In this document: positions 18,310 through 27,778 of the stretch, piece after piece | How positions within the stretch are numbered: position 1 is the stretch's first letter | Layout of the letters: every line of letters begins with the position of its first letter | From: Flagellimonas zhangzhouensis | GTDB lineage: Bacteria; Bacteroidota; Bacteroidia; Flavobacteriales; Flavobacteriaceae | Direction: 5' to 3' | Assembly: GCF_900102925.1 (NCBI RefSeq) | Contig: NZ_FNKI01000002.1 | Location: 1,054,001 to 1,118,000 of the forward strand | Length of the DNA: 64,000 bases | Made by a program: the position numbers and the translations under genes | The notes under the pieces: generated by a model | What the model was told of the DNA's origin: nothing | The model's database searches: none | Seen by the model: only the letters and a program-made list of their open reading frames with translations

Positions 18310-18849
18310 TTATAATTTAATTGGACGGTATCCTTGGTTTTGAAATTGAATGTTGGCGGTCATGGCCGAAAGCGCAATTTTTACCCCTGGAATCAACTCT
18401 TCCTTTGGAAGTCCACGGGTTTTTGAAGATTGTCCGCACATGATTACTTCTACACCCGCCTTTAAAAGCTCTTCCACAAGTTCCCGATTGGGATTATTTG
18501 TCTTGTATCTTTTTTGATGGCCTTCATCCGTCAATAAATTTCTAGCAGCTGTACCGTGTACGATCAGCGCCACCTTTAATTGAGCAAGCGGAATACCGCT
18601 TTGACCATGCATGTTTAGGAAACGAGCCACAGTATTTAAGTTTCTGTTAAGTTCGTTATCATCCGTTGGACCATCCTTCACATCAAAAACAACCTTGAAC
18701 TCTTGTGAGGTGTCAGTTTTAAAATCTGGGTTGTCAATTTCCCAAACTGCGCCATAATTTTCAATATAGGGGCCAGTTTTTGTTTTTTGGGAAATTCCAG
18801 AAAAAGTCATAAAAATTAAAAGAAATAGGGGGAAACGGTAAAAATTCAT
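18310..18849 (-). CDS. DsrE-family protein, exported
   Basis: About 179 aa. Signal peptide (FYRFPLFLLIFMTFSGISQ), then a DsrE/F-like alpha-beta domain. In KVALIVHGTAARNLL the chain follows the usual beta strand and HG turn, and LKAGVEVIMCGQS carries the conserved cysteine used for sulfur transfer or redox chemistry in this superfamily. ATG at 18849 was preferred to the TTG six bases upstream. A periplasmic DsrE protein of unknown partner; it precedes the M20D peptidase gene by 14 bp. Confidence 0.85.
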   Translation of the reverse strand: MNFYRFPLFLLIFMTFSGISQKTKTGPYIENYGAVWEIDNPDFKTDTSQEFKVVFDVKDGPTDDNELNRNLNTVARFLNMHGQSGIPLAQLKVALIVHGTAARNLLTDEGHQKRYKTNNPNRELVEELLKAGVEVIMCGQSSKTRGLPKEELIPGVKIALSAMTANIQFQNQGYRPIKL

Positions 18850-18988
18850 CAGCAATATTCGTTGAGGGGTTAAATATATTTAAAAATCAATTCAAATCCG
18901 AAACCCTGTTTATAAATATTGAAAGCTAGATTTTAGCATCAGGGCATTATTGGCTAATTTCACCCCTCTTTAAAAAAGTTTCTAGTCC

Positions 18989-21322
18989 TTGAGTAATTTT
19001 ATAGATGAATTGAATGATGCGCAACGTGCCCCCGTTTTACATAAAGACGGACCGTTGATGGTGATTGCAGGTGCAGGATCTGGAAAAACCCGTGTGTTGA
19101 CCTATCGTATTGCCCACTTGATGGAGCAGGGGGTGGATTCCTTTAATATATTGGCATTGACCTTTACCAACAAAGCGGCCCGTGAAATGAAAAAACGGAT
19201 TGCCACTATTGTTGGGAATTCTGAGGCTAAAAACCTTTGGATGGGGACATTCCACTCCGTTTTTGCCAAACTTCTGCGTTTTGATGGAGATAAATTGGGT
19301 TATCCGAGCAATTTTACCATTTACGATACCCAGGATTCCCAGCGTTTAATAGCCTCAATTATCAAAGAGATGGGGCTGGACAAGGATATTTATAAGTACA
19401 AACAGGTCCAAAACAGGATTTCCTCTTATAAAAACAGCTTGATTACGGTCAAGGCCTATTTTCAAAATCCAGAGCTGATGGAGGCTGATGCCATGGCCAA
19501 GCGACCTCGTTTGGGAGAAATTTATCAGAATTATGTGGATCGATGCTTTAAGGCAGGAGCCATGGATTTTGATGATCTGTTGTTGCGTACCAACGAGCTT
19601 TTGACCCGTTTCCCTGATGTTTTGATGAAATATCAGGATCGGTTCCGCTATATTTTGGTGGATGAGTACCAAGACACCAACCATTCCCAATATTTGATCG
19701 TAAAGGCATTGTCCGACCGTTTTCAAAACATTTGTGTGGTGGGGGATGATGCGCAGAGTATCTATTCGTTCCGTGGGGCGAACATCAGCAACATCTTGAA
19801 TTTCCAACGGGATTATGATAATGTAGCGGTATACCGTTTGGAGCAGAATTATCGTTCCACCAAAAACATCGTGAATGCGGCCAATTCCATTATCGCCAAC
19901 AATAAAAACCAGTTGGAAAAGAATGTGTGGACCTCCAATGATGATGGAGCACTGATTAAAATTCATCGTAGTCCTACAGATGCGGAAGAGGGCAGGTATG
20001 TGGCAGGTTCCATTTTTGAAAATAAAATGCAGCAACAATTACAGAATGGAGAATTTGCCGTTTTGTATCGTACCAATTCACAATCACGAGCCATTGAAGA
20101 TGCTTTACGGAAAAGGGATATTCCTTATCGCATTTATGGCGGACTTTCTTTTTATCAACGTAAAGAAATCAAGGATGTATTGGCCTATTTGCGCTTGATT
20201 ATCAACCCAAAAGATGAAGAAGCGCTTAAGCGAGTCATTAATTTTCCAGCTCGAGGCATTGGACAAACTACAATTGATAAATTGGTGGTGGCAGCCAATC
20301 ATTACAATCGTTCTGTTTACGAAGTGATGGATAATCTGGACCGTTTGAACCTTAACATCAATGCGGGCACCAAGCGAAAATTATCGGATTTCGTAACCAT
20401 GATCAAGAGTTTTCAGATTATGAACGAAGCCAATGATGCTTTTACCTTATCTGAGCATGTTGCCAAAAAAACTGGTTTGTTGTTAGAGTTCAAAAAGGAT
20501 GGTACACCTGAGGGAATTGCCAAAATGGAAAACATCGAGGAGCTTTTGAACGGTATCAAGGATTTTGTAGAAGGTCAGAAAGAAATAGCTGATGCTACAG
20601 GTAGTTTGACAGAGTTTTTGGAAGATGTAGCCCTTGCCACGGATATGGATAAAGATGTGGAAGATGATGACCGTGTGGCTTTAATGACGATTCACTTGGC
20701 AAAAGGATTGGAATTCCCGTATGTGTATATCGTTGGAATGGAGGAAGATCTGTTTCCATCCGCTATGAGCATGAACACCCGAAGTGAGTTGGAAGAGGAG
20801 CGAAGACTCTTTTATGTGGCATTGACCCGTGCCGAAAAACAGGCTTATCTTACCTATACCCAAAACAGATACCGCTGGGGAAAATTGATTGATGCCGAAC
20901 CAAGTCGTTTTTTGGAGGAGATTGATGAAAAGTACGTAGATAATTTGGTACCCGTGAACGATGGTTACCGCTATAAATCCATGCTTAATGCCAATATTTT
21001 TGGAGAGGTGGATAAAAGTAAGCTTCGTCAAATAAAGCCGCAAAATGGCACTCCGCCAAGTGTTCAAAAACCCAATGAGAACCAACTTAGAAAGTTGCGA
21101 AAGCTTAAACCTGAGATTTCATCCCCAGCTTCAAACACCAATGATATTGACCCTGATCTAGGAATAGGAGCATTGGTGAATCATACACGTTTTGGTAGAG
21201 GAAAAGTGCTGAACATTGAAGGAGTTGGAAATGATAGAAAAGCCGAGATTCATTTTGATAACGGAGGCATCAAAAAACTTTTGCTTCGCTTTGCCAAACT
21301 TGAGGTATTGAACAAGGGGTAA
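18989..21322 (+). CDS. UvrD/PcrA/Rep-type DNA helicase
   Basis: 777 aa superfamily-1 3'-5' helicase. Motifs in order: Q-motif LNDAQRAPV, Walker A AGAGSGKTRVL, Walker B LVDEYQDTN, GDDAQSIYSFRGA, LEQNYRST, VALMTIHLAKGLEFPYV, and FYVALTRAE. The last about 55 residues form a small SH3/Tudor-like tail (LGIGALVNHTRFGRGKV), as in PcrA, where it contacts RNA polymerase. The start is TTG at 18989: an in-frame TAG lies two codons upstream and no ATG precedes the Q-motif. Acts in repair and in clearing the replication path. Confidence 0.94.
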   Translation: MSNFIDELNDAQRAPVLHKDGPLMVIAGAGSGKTRVLTYRIAHLMEQGVDSFNILALTFTNKAAREMKKRIATIVGNSEAKNLWMGTFHSVFAKLLRFDGDKLGYPSNFTIYDTQDSQRLIASIIKEMGLDKDIYKYKQVQNRISSYKNSLITVKAYFQNPELMEADAMAKRPRLGEIYQNYVDRCFKAGAMDFDDLLLRTNELLTRFPDVLMKYQDRFRYILVDEYQDTNHSQYLIVKALSDRFQNICVVGDDAQSIYSFRGANISNILNFQRDYDNVAVYRLEQNYRSTKNIVNAANSIIANNKNQLEKNVWTSNDDGALIKIHRSPTDAEEGRYVAGSIFENKMQQQLQNGEFAVLYRTNSQSRAIEDALRKRDIPYRIYGGLSFYQRKEIKDVLAYLRLIINPKDEEALKRVINFPARGIGQTTIDKLVVAANHYNRSVYEVMDNLDRLNLNINAGTKRKLSDFVTMIKSFQIMNEANDAFTLSEHVAKKTGLLLEFKKDGTPEGIAKMENIEELLNGIKDFVEGQKEIADATGSLTEFLEDVALATDMDKDVEDDDRVALMTIHLAKGLEFPYVYIVGMEEDLFPSAMSMNTRSELEEERRLFYVALTRAEKQAYLTYTQNRYRWGKLIDAEPSRFLEEIDEKYVDNLVPVNDGYRYKSMLNANIFGEVDKSKLRQIKPQNGTPPSVQKPNENQLRKLRKLKPEISSPASNTNDIDPDLGIGALVNHTRFGRGKVLNIEGVGNDRKAEIHFDNGGIKKLLLRFAKLEVLNKG

Positions 21323-21472
21323 AACGAATTTTCATTTTCTGATGATCAATTAAGGTTGCCATTAGGGATTATCCAAAATAATTATTGAAGTCGGGTAGGA
21401 TGGTTTAAAATCACTAAATTCAAAGCTTAGACTTTGATTTTATTTGACCAAACCAACCAACTAACTCCCCTG

Positions 21473-23683
21473 ATGAAACAAATTTTCTCTAAACCCCTTT
21501 TTATTTCCGTAGCCATTCTTGTAATTACCTTATTTGGTATAGCAGGCTTTCATTACGAAATAGGTTATCCCACTTGGCTGATGATGCTTTTTGGCATAGT
21601 CATCGGCGCACTTGTAGTTGCCTTGCTTCAATTGCTTTTGCATTATCTGGCTCCTTGGCTTAAAAAGATACCCACTTCCATTTTTATTTCCATAGCAACG
21701 GGCTTTTTGGCTCTTTACATAATGCGTATGTATGCCTTTCGTTGGCCTACGCAAGTGTTTTACGTGATGGCGCTAATAGGTTTTGTTTGCACCTTATTAT
21801 TGGTATTTGGAATTGCACAATTGATTAAAGCGAAAAACCTCAAGTTAGGCGGCGGAATGATTGTTTTGGCGATTGTTCTTGTGGCTCTAGGATTTTACGG
21901 TTTCAATAGTTTGGAAGGTGATCCATATCTGGATGAAGACACTGAGATTGTATTTGATGAATCTCAATTTTTATCAAAAAAAGGAATTGAGAATCCTGCT
22001 ACCTTAGGTTCGTATGAGGTGGAAAGTTTTACTTATGGAAGTGGAACAGATAAAAAAAGACCTGAATATGCTGAGGGAGTGAAGTATAAAACTCCAACTG
22101 TGGACGCGACTTTAATGCTTCCAGAATGGGAGGGAAAAAAGAAAAAATGGCGTGAAAAATTTTGGGGTTTTAGTGTGGATAGTTTTCCATTGAACGGTCG
22201 GGTACATATGCCCAAAGGTGTTGGTCCTTTCCCTATTGTTTTGATGGTGCATGGAAATCACAGTATGATTGATTTTTCCGATGCAGGATATGCCTATTTG
22301 GGCGAATTATTGGCCAGCCAAGGAGTAATTGCTGTTTCTGTGGATGAAAATTTCATCAATGCGCATTGGTCAGGAGATTTTAGAGGAAAAGAAATGCCTA
22401 CCCGCGGATGGATGTTACTCAAACATTTGGAACAATGGAAAAAATGGAACGAGGAAGAACCAGAACTCAAAGGAAAAGTAGATTTGGATAAAGTGGCGCT
22501 CATGGGGCATTCGCGAGGCGGAGAAGCAGTTTCAATAGCAGCAGCTTTTAATACGTTGGATAGATTCCCCGATAATGGTAATGAAAAATTCGATTTCAAT
22601 TTTGGAATCAAAGGCATTATAACTGTGGCTCCGACCGATTATCGCTACGATCGCGAAATAAGCTTAAAAGACATCAATTACTTGTCGTTGCAAGGGGCTT
22701 ATGATTCTGATGAAACCAGTTTTTGGGGGATGAGGCCTTTTCATCGCATGGAGTACTCAGAAGGTTTCGAAGGCTTTAAAGCAGGACTTTATATGAACCA
22801 TGCCAACCATGGACAGTTCAACTCCACTTGGGGAAGGTCTGATTTTGGAGCTCCCATGAAATGGTTATTAAACCTAGAACCTTTGGTTTCTGGAGAAGAA
22901 CAAAGAGAGGTGGCAAAAGTGTACATCAGTGCATTTATAGAATCCGTATTAAAGGATAATGATGACTATTTACCCATGTTTCAAAATGTGGATTTGGCGA
23001 TGGATTGGTTGCCAAAAGAGCAATATATCAGCCAATATGCAGATACCCAAAAACAGGTATTGGTCAATTTTGAGAAAGATATTGATGTGACTATTGATAA
23101 AGATGGGGTTGTACTTTTCGCAGAGAACTTTAAGGTTTGGAAAGAAAAGGAGTTGATGGCAAGAGATGGCGGAAGCCAACAGAACAATGCTCTGGTCTTG
23201 GGCTGGAAATATGCTGAAGGCACTACGGATTCTATTCCAAAGTACAGCATTGCGTTGACAGATTCTATTAAGGATTTCACGTCTTCTGATACTTTGGCTT
23301 TTTCAATGGCGATTGGTGATATGTCTGAACTTAAAATCAAGAACAAAGGCAAAAAGAAGACAAAAACACCAACTAAAGGATTCAATTTTAGTGTTATGCT
23401 TGTGGATAGTTTGGGAAATAAGGCATCTGTAGCCGTAGAGGAGTATAATAGTCTGTCTCAAAAAATCAAATCCAAATTCACCAAGTTTAAATTCTTGGAT
23501 AAGCAGATGATAGGTGGTGAATCCGAAATTCAATTGAAGAGTTGTTACATACCTATTTCTTCTTTTTTGAAACAAGAAGATAGTTTACGCTTAAATAACC
23601 TTAAAAGCATCGACTTTGTTTTTGATAAGGATACTTTGGGAGTCATCGTATTGGATGATATTGGGTTTTATATGAAAGACTAA
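21473..23683 (+). CDS. Polytopic membrane protein with alpha/beta-hydrolase domain
   Basis: 736 aa from the ATG at 21473 (a TTG at 21434 would add 13 unlikely residues). About four or five transmembrane helices fill residues 5-155. A large extracytoplasmic domain follows, with an alpha/beta-hydrolase core: the oxyanion region LMVHGNHSM and nucleophile elbow GHSRGGEA, plus NHANHGQFN late in the domain for the catalytic histidine. The final 200 residues look like a beta-rich accessory domain. Substrate unknown; the fold resembles chlorophyllase/dienelactone-hydrolase-like enzymes. It overlaps the convergent lipoprotein gene by 4 bp. Confidence 0.85.
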   Translation: MKQIFSKPLFISVAILVITLFGIAGFHYEIGYPTWLMMLFGIVIGALVVALLQLLLHYLAPWLKKIPTSIFISIATGFLALYIMRMYAFRWPTQVFYVMALIGFVCTLLLVFGIAQLIKAKNLKLGGGMIVLAIVLVALGFYGFNSLEGDPYLDEDTEIVFDESQFLSKKGIENPATLGSYEVESFTYGSGTDKKRPEYAEGVKYKTPTVDATLMLPEWEGKKKKWREKFWGFSVDSFPLNGRVHMPKGVGPFPIVLMVHGNHSMIDFSDAGYAYLGELLASQGVIAVSVDENFINAHWSGDFRGKEMPTRGWMLLKHLEQWKKWNEEEPELKGKVDLDKVALMGHSRGGEAVSIAAAFNTLDRFPDNGNEKFDFNFGIKGIITVAPTDYRYDREISLKDINYLSLQGAYDSDETSFWGMRPFHRMEYSEGFEGFKAGLYMNHANHGQFNSTWGRSDFGAPMKWLLNLEPLVSGEEQREVAKVYISAFIESVLKDNDDYLPMFQNVDLAMDWLPKEQYISQYADTQKQVLVNFEKDIDVTIDKDGVVLFAENFKVWKEKELMARDGGSQQNNALVLGWKYAEGTTDSIPKYSIALTDSIKDFTSSDTLAFSMAIGDMSELKIKNKGKKKTKTPTKGFNFSVMLVDSLGNKASVAVEEYNSLSQKIKSKFTKFKFLDKQMIGGESEIQLKSCYIPISSFLKQEDSLRLNNLKSIDFVFDKDTLGVIVLDDIGFYMKD

Positions 23684-24471
23684 TCTTCATAGATGTTGGA
23701 AACGAATTTGTCACCATCAAATACTAAGGAGTAGTTTGTCTGGGTAGTATCCGTAGCATGTTTAAAGTTGATCTTTGAGCCGTTTCCCAAGACCTTAAGA
23801 TGTTTAGGTAATTCGTTAACTGCAGCTAATCGAGTTGAAATTTGGCTTTCTCTGTTGGGAAAACTGTATATGGCTTCTAGATAACCGTCACGAAGAATGT
23901 AACTGTTTAATTGCTGGTAGGAATCGGATGGAGTATCGCTGATGCCATGTAATAAATACAATGATTGATCCAGATTGGTGTTTAATTGGTAAATATCAGT
24001 ATACATAATCGGTTCACCATATAGCGAGGTAGGTGCAACTTTATCCTTTTTCTGAATAAGTGCAATATTTTTTATTTCGTTACCAGTATTATTCATTCGG
24101 GTGTACCAAGAGAAGACACCGATTTTGCCATCAGGGGATAACACAAATAAAAATGAATGGGATTTTTTTCGGTATTCCAATTCCAGATTCTTTAAGGACT
24201 CCTTGGAATTTACGTTTTCTATTATTCTTCGTATTTGCTCATTGATGGTTATCAAATTTTCCGATACCGTATAATTGAATTTCTCAATCTCAATTTGGTT
24301 GAGTTCAACAAAAAGGCTATCCAAAGTAATAATAAGCTCCTTTTCATTATTGATTGAGAGGAGCTCTCTTGATTTTGAAGAATTAAGTTGACAACTACTA
24401 ATCATCAAAAATGATAGGGAAAAGAGCAGCATTGATATAATTCGTCGAAGTTGATTTATCTGGGTGTTCAT
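23680..24471 (-). CDS. Lipoprotein of unknown function
   Basis: 263 aa. The N-terminus is a lipoprotein signal peptide with lipobox MISSC, lipidated cysteine C27. After a helical linker the rest looks beta-rich, including FLFVLSPDGKIGVFSWYTR, which resembles a sensor or propeller-like strand pattern, but I cannot name a family. The stop codon lies inside the end of the convergent hydrolase gene. 180 bp of upstream spacer separate it from tsaC. Confidence 0.8.
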   Translation of the reverse strand: MNTQINQLRRIISMLLFSLSFLMISSCQLNSSKSRELLSINNEKELIITLDSLFVELNQIEIEKFNYTVSENLITINEQIRRIIENVNSKESLKNLELEYRKKSHSFLFVLSPDGKIGVFSWYTRMNNTGNEIKNIALIQKKDKVAPTSLYGEPIMYTDIYQLNTNLDQSLYLLHGISDTPSDSYQQLNSYILRDGYLEAIYSFPNRESQISTRLAAVNELPKHLKVLGNGSKINFKHATDTTQTNYSLVFDGDKFVSNIYED

Positions 24472-24605
24472 GGGTTTCCTTTTTGCAAAACTGAACTATA
24501 AAACCAAGTGATGTCCTGGTTAATTCACCAATGCCGTATTTGAGTTGATGAATGTCCCATTTCAATGGACGTACATAAAAACCTACATACAAAGAATGTT
24601 CAGCA

Positions 24606-24640
24606 TGCTAACTTTTGCTAACTTGCTATATAAATTAGCA
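24606..24640. repeat. Short direct and inverted repeats before tsaC
   Basis: TGCTAACTT occurs at 24606-24614 and again at 24616-24624. The partial palindrome TGCTA-n7-TAGCA follows at 24624-24640. It sits 12-46 bp before the tsaC start, a place where an operator would lie, but a chance A/T-rich pattern is possible. Confidence 0.3.
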
Positions 24641-24651
24641 GTACGAATATC

Positions 24652-25272
24652 ATGGCGGAGTTGATTAAACTTTATGATGAAAACCCAAACCCCAAACAGG
24701 TTGATAAAATCGTAAACATTCTAAGAAAAGGGGGGCTTGTGATTTATCCTACCGATACCGTATATGGTCTGGGCTGCGATATTACCAATTCAAAGGCATT
24801 ACAACGCATTGCTAGAATTAAAGGCATAAAATTGGAAAAAGCCAATTGGTCTTTCGTGTGTGCTGATTTAAGCAATTTATCGGATTATGTTCGCCAAATA
24901 GATAGCACTACATTTAAACTGCTCAAGCGGGCCTTACCAGGGCCTTACACCTTTATTTTACCAGGGAACAACAATCTGCCCAAGGATTTCAAGAAAAAGA
25001 AAACCGTAGGTATTAGGGTTCCTGACAACTCGATTGCGCAAGCCTTGGTTTCGCAGTTGGGTCATCCAATTGTTTCAACTTCCATTCATGATGAAGACGA
25101 TATTTTAGAATATACCACAGACCCTGAATTGATCTTTGAAAAATGGCAGAATCTTGTTGATGTTGTTATTGATGGTGGCTATGGTGGCAATATAGCTTCT
25201 ACAGTGATCGATCTTTCCGAAGGAGAGCCCGAAGTAATTCGAGAAGGTAAAGGAGATTTGGATATTTTATAA
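24652..25272 (+). CDS. tsaC: Threonylcarbamoyl-AMP synthase (YrdC/Sua5 family)
   Basis: 206 aa YrdC-domain protein. It makes L-threonylcarbamoyladenylate from threonine, bicarbonate and ATP for the t6A37 modification of ANN-decoding tRNAs. The signature VIYPTDTVYGLGCD, the basic ligand region RIARIKG, and VGIRVPDN...VSTSI are present. The short length lacks the Sua5 C-terminal domain, so it is the TsaC-like form. It is followed within 6 bp by a strong hairpin terminator and stands as a single gene. Confidence 0.93.
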   Translation: MAELIKLYDENPNPKQVDKIVNILRKGGLVIYPTDTVYGLGCDITNSKALQRIARIKGIKLEKANWSFVCADLSNLSDYVRQIDSTTFKLLKRALPGPYTFILPGNNNLPKDFKKKKTVGIRVPDNSIAQALVSQLGHPIVSTSIHDEDDILEYTTDPELIFEKWQNLVDVVIDGGYGGNIASTVIDLSEGEPEVIREGKGDLDIL

Positions 25273-25277
25273 CTAAA

Positions 25278-25302
25278 AAAAGCGGCCTTTTGGGCCGCTT
25301 TT
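25278..25302. terminator. Bidirectional intrinsic terminator between tsaC and ompA-like gene
   Basis: AAAAGCGGCC and GGCCGCTTTT form a perfect 10-bp stem with a 5-nt loop. A-tracts and T-tracts flank the G/C core on both sides, so it can serve the two convergent genes. Confidence 0.9.
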
Positions 25303-25322
25303 CATTTTATTTCAAGAACAAA

Positions 25323-26195
25323 TTAGTTTCCTGTTCCTCCGATGCTAGGGTCTTTCATTCCCTCTTCGATCATGTTGTAGAACTGATCGATTTTTGGAAG
25401 TACAACAATACGAGTTCTTCTGTTTTTAGCTCTATCAGCAGAAGTGTCGTTGCTTACCAATGGTACGTAGTAGCTACGTCCAGCAGCAGTCATTCTTTCA
25501 GGAGATACACCAAAATCATTTTGTAGGATTCTAACAACTGAAGTTGCTCTTTTTGCACTCAAATCCCAGTTGTCCAACAATACACCGCTTCTGTAAGGTA
25601 CGTTGTCTGTGTGACCTTCTACCATAAATTCGAAGTCAGGTTTGTTGTTCACCACTTTAGCAACTTTACCCAATACTTCTTTTGCTGCATTGGTTACGTT
25701 GTAACTTCCGCTTCTAAACAATAGTTTGTCAGAAATAGATACAAATACCACACCTTTTTCAACGCTGATTTCGATATCATCGTCGTCCAAGTTGCCCAAT
25801 ACACCTTTAAGGCTCTGTACCAATGCAAGGTTAACAGAATCTCTACGGGTAACAGCATCTTGAAGTTTTCTGATCGTAAGATCCTTTTCTTTAAGGCTTT
25901 CCAAAGACTTTTCAAGGTTTTCGGCACCTTTAGTGGTTAGGGTAGTCAAATTACCCATATTGTTGATAAGCTCTTGGTTGTTTGCTTTTAGGAAAGCGTT
26001 TTGATCCTCAAGAGTCTTCAATCTAGAATCAGCAGTAGCCTTATCTTCCAAACAATCGTTCAATTTAACGGTTGCAGAGTTCAATAAGTCTTGAGTTTCT
26101 TTTTGTTTGGCCTCCAATTCAGCATATTTCTTTTGCGAAACGCAAGAAGATAATAGAACGGTCATTGCCAAAGTTCCTAGAAAAATTTTTTTCAT
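25323..26195 (-). CDS. OmpA-family lipoprotein (peptidoglycan-associated)
   Basis: 290 aa. Lipobox LLSSC with lipidated C18, a coiled coil over about residues 20-125, then an OmpA C-terminal domain. The diaminopimelate-binding residues are D197 (EGHTDN) and R216 (SAKRATSV); the end signature is AKNRRTRIVVLPK. It should tether the outer membrane to peptidoglycan. Single gene, with a -7 box upstream and a terminator downstream. The protein encoded at 14537-15310 is a diverged relative lacking both binding residues. Confidence 0.93.
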   Translation of the reverse strand: MKKIFLGTLAMTVLLSSCVSQKKYAELEAKQKETQDLLNSATVKLNDCLEDKATADSRLKTLEDQNAFLKANNQELINNMGNLTTLTTKGAENLEKSLESLKEKDLTIRKLQDAVTRRDSVNLALVQSLKGVLGNLDDDDIEISVEKGVVFVSISDKLLFRSGSYNVTNAAKEVLGKVAKVVNNKPDFEFMVEGHTDNVPYRSGVLLDNWDLSAKRATSVVRILQNDFGVSPERMTAAGRSYYVPLVSNDTSADRAKNRRTRIVVLPKIDQFYNMIEEGMKDPSIGGTGN

Positions 26196-26250
26196 AGTTC
26201 AGAGTATAATTTAAGGGTTGTTATATATATCATTAGTACAAAAACTAAAC

Positions 26251-26258
26251 CAAAATTA
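26251..26258 (-). promoter_or_regulatory. Candidate -7 box for the OmpA-family lipoprotein
   Basis: Reads TAATTTTG on the - strand, 55 bp before the ATG. The gene has its own terminator, so an own promoter is expected in this 96-bp spacer; the -33 element is not clear. Confidence 0.35.
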
Positions 26259-26291
26259 GATAAAAAGCAAAGCTTCCTTTATCCAGTATCG

Positions 26292-27293
26292 TTAATCTTT
26301 TACTAAAATGTTAAAATTCCTTATTTGATTTACGAAATAAGACCATACTATGGATGTCGTGGTATGGTACTTTAATATAAAATTAGCTTTTTCGCGCTTT
26401 CGATACATCCCCCTAAAATTAACATAAAAACTTAGATGGGCCCTAAGAATGGCAAAGCAATGTTTAAACCTAAACTGAAGTACAAAACGCAATGCGGCTA
26501 TGCCGTCGAGCAACAAGCGTAATAATATGATAGTGAACGCTCTTTTACGGGGTAAGTTCTTTGTTATTGAATATAAAGAGTTTCTGAAATTCAGGTAGGT
26601 TTTTTTTGGATTCATGTTGGATAGGGTAGAACCGCCCAAGTGATAGACTTCACTTTCTCCCACATAATATACTTTGTGACCTGCATTTTTAGCTCTCCAG
26701 CACAAATCTATTTCTTCTTGATGTGCAAAATAGTCTTCATCAAAACCTTGAAGCGATTTGAACACTTCACTTTTAATGAACATACAAGCGCCAGTGGCCC
26801 AAAAAACCTCTTTGGTGTCGTTGTACTGTCCTTCGTCTTTTTCTATGGTTTGAAAAATTCGCCCACGACAAAAAGGGTAGCCCAACTTATCTATAAATCC
26901 ACCCGCCGCACCAGCATATTCAAAATGGTCTTTTTGCTTTAGGTCTAATATTTTGGGTTGAATAATGGATGCTTCTGGAATATCCTGAAATGCCTTTGTG
27001 ATAGGTTCCAACCAATTTGGTGTGACTTCGACATCGGAATTCAGCAAGCAATAAATGTCAGCTTCAATGTGCTTTAGGCCATCGTTGTAGCCTTTGGCGA
27101 AGCCTCCATTTGATGTGTTCTGAACAATACCTATTTCTGGATAGTTCCGCTTTAAAAAGTCCACTGAGCCATCCGAACTTGCGTTGTCCACCACATAAAT
27201 ATCGGCATCTTGGGAATATTCCGTAACAGAAGGTAGAAACCTTTCCAATAAGGCTTCCCCATTCCAATTGAGTATGACGACTGCGATTTTCAA
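26292..27293 (-). CDS. Family 2 glycosyltransferase
   Basis: 333 aa GT-A fold transferase, probably inverting. The N-terminal nucleotide-binding part runs VVILNWNGEALLERFLPSV and YVVDNASSDGS, the DxD-equivalent is CLLNSDVEVTP, and the acceptor region holds FDEDYFAHQEEIDLCWRA. A hydrophobic stretch near residues 245-265 could dock it to the inner membrane. It resembles dTDP-rhamnose-type transferases of surface polysaccharide synthesis, but no other polysaccharide gene is nearby, so donor and acceptor are unknown. It ends 96 bp upstream of the OmpA lipoprotein start. Confidence 0.9.
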   Translation of the reverse strand: MKIAVVILNWNGEALLERFLPSVTEYSQDADIYVVDNASSDGSVDFLKRNYPEIGIVQNTSNGGFAKGYNDGLKHIEADIYCLLNSDVEVTPNWLEPITKAFQDIPEASIIQPKILDLKQKDHFEYAGAAGGFIDKLGYPFCRGRIFQTIEKDEGQYNDTKEVFWATGACMFIKSEVFKSLQGFDEDYFAHQEEIDLCWRAKNAGHKVYYVGESEVYHLGGSTLSNMNPKKTYLNFRNSLYSITKNLPRKRAFTIILLRLLLDGIAALRFVLQFRFKHCFAILRAHLSFYVNFRGMYRKREKANFILKYHTTTSIVWSYFVNQIRNFNILVKD

Positions 27294-27305
27294 GACGGTG
27301 GCAAA

Positions 27306-27752
27306 TTAACGGCTAAAATCAGGAATTTCCTTCAAAAACCTATAATTTTCAAGCTGCTGGTCCATTTCGCAATAATAATGGTTCAATCCATTGGTCACCA
27401 TCAAATATTGCGCATCCAATTCGTAATTATATCGTGCAATTTGGTCAAAAGTGGTTTGGTCTATCTGTGCTTCTGGAGCTTTGCATTCCACCAATAAAAA
27501 AATACTGCCATCAGAATTGAAAACGACAATGTCGTAGCGCTTTTTTAATTTATTGACGGTCAGTTGTTTTTCTACGTTAACCAAGCTTTTCGGATAATTC
27601 TTGGTGAAAATGAGAAAATGCAGCACATGTTGACGAACCCATTCCTCAGGTTGGAGCACTACAAACTTTTTACGGATACCATCAAAAATGTACTGTCTAT
27701 TTTGGCTATTTTTGATTCGAAACTTATACGAAGGAAAGTTCAAAGGGTGCAT
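27306..27752 (-). CDS. HsdR N-terminal-like protein with PD-(D/E)XK nuclease fold
   Basis: 148 aa. The central KKRYDIVVF and FLLVECKAP elements give the D...ExK core of the PD-(D/E)XK superfamily, arranged as in the N-terminal domain of type I restriction HsdR subunits. No helicase or methylase gene accompanies it, so it is not a restriction system. The start is 26 bp from the divergent holA start, and a shared promoter region is likely. Link to replication is inference from position. Gap to the downstream glycosyltransferase is 12 bp, suggesting co-transcription. Confidence 0.85.
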   Translation of the reverse strand: MHPLNFPSYKFRIKNSQNRQYIFDGIRKKFVVLQPEEWVRQHVLHFLIFTKNYPKSLVNVEKQLTVNKLKKRYDIVVFNSDGSIFLLVECKAPEAQIDQTTFDQIARYNYELDAQYLMVTNGLNHYYCEMDQQLENYRFLKEIPDFSR

Positions 27753-27778
27753 AAAACGCGTCTGGTGATAAATACTGA

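Noticed and set aside
24398..24592. 64-codon open frame on the - strand before tsaC
   Set aside because: It overlaps the lipoprotein N-terminus in another frame and most of it is low-complexity; no family resemblance.
27306..27752. Restriction-modification or anti-phage defence gene
   Set aside because: Only an HsdR_N-like fold is present, with no helicase, methylase or specificity subunit nearby.
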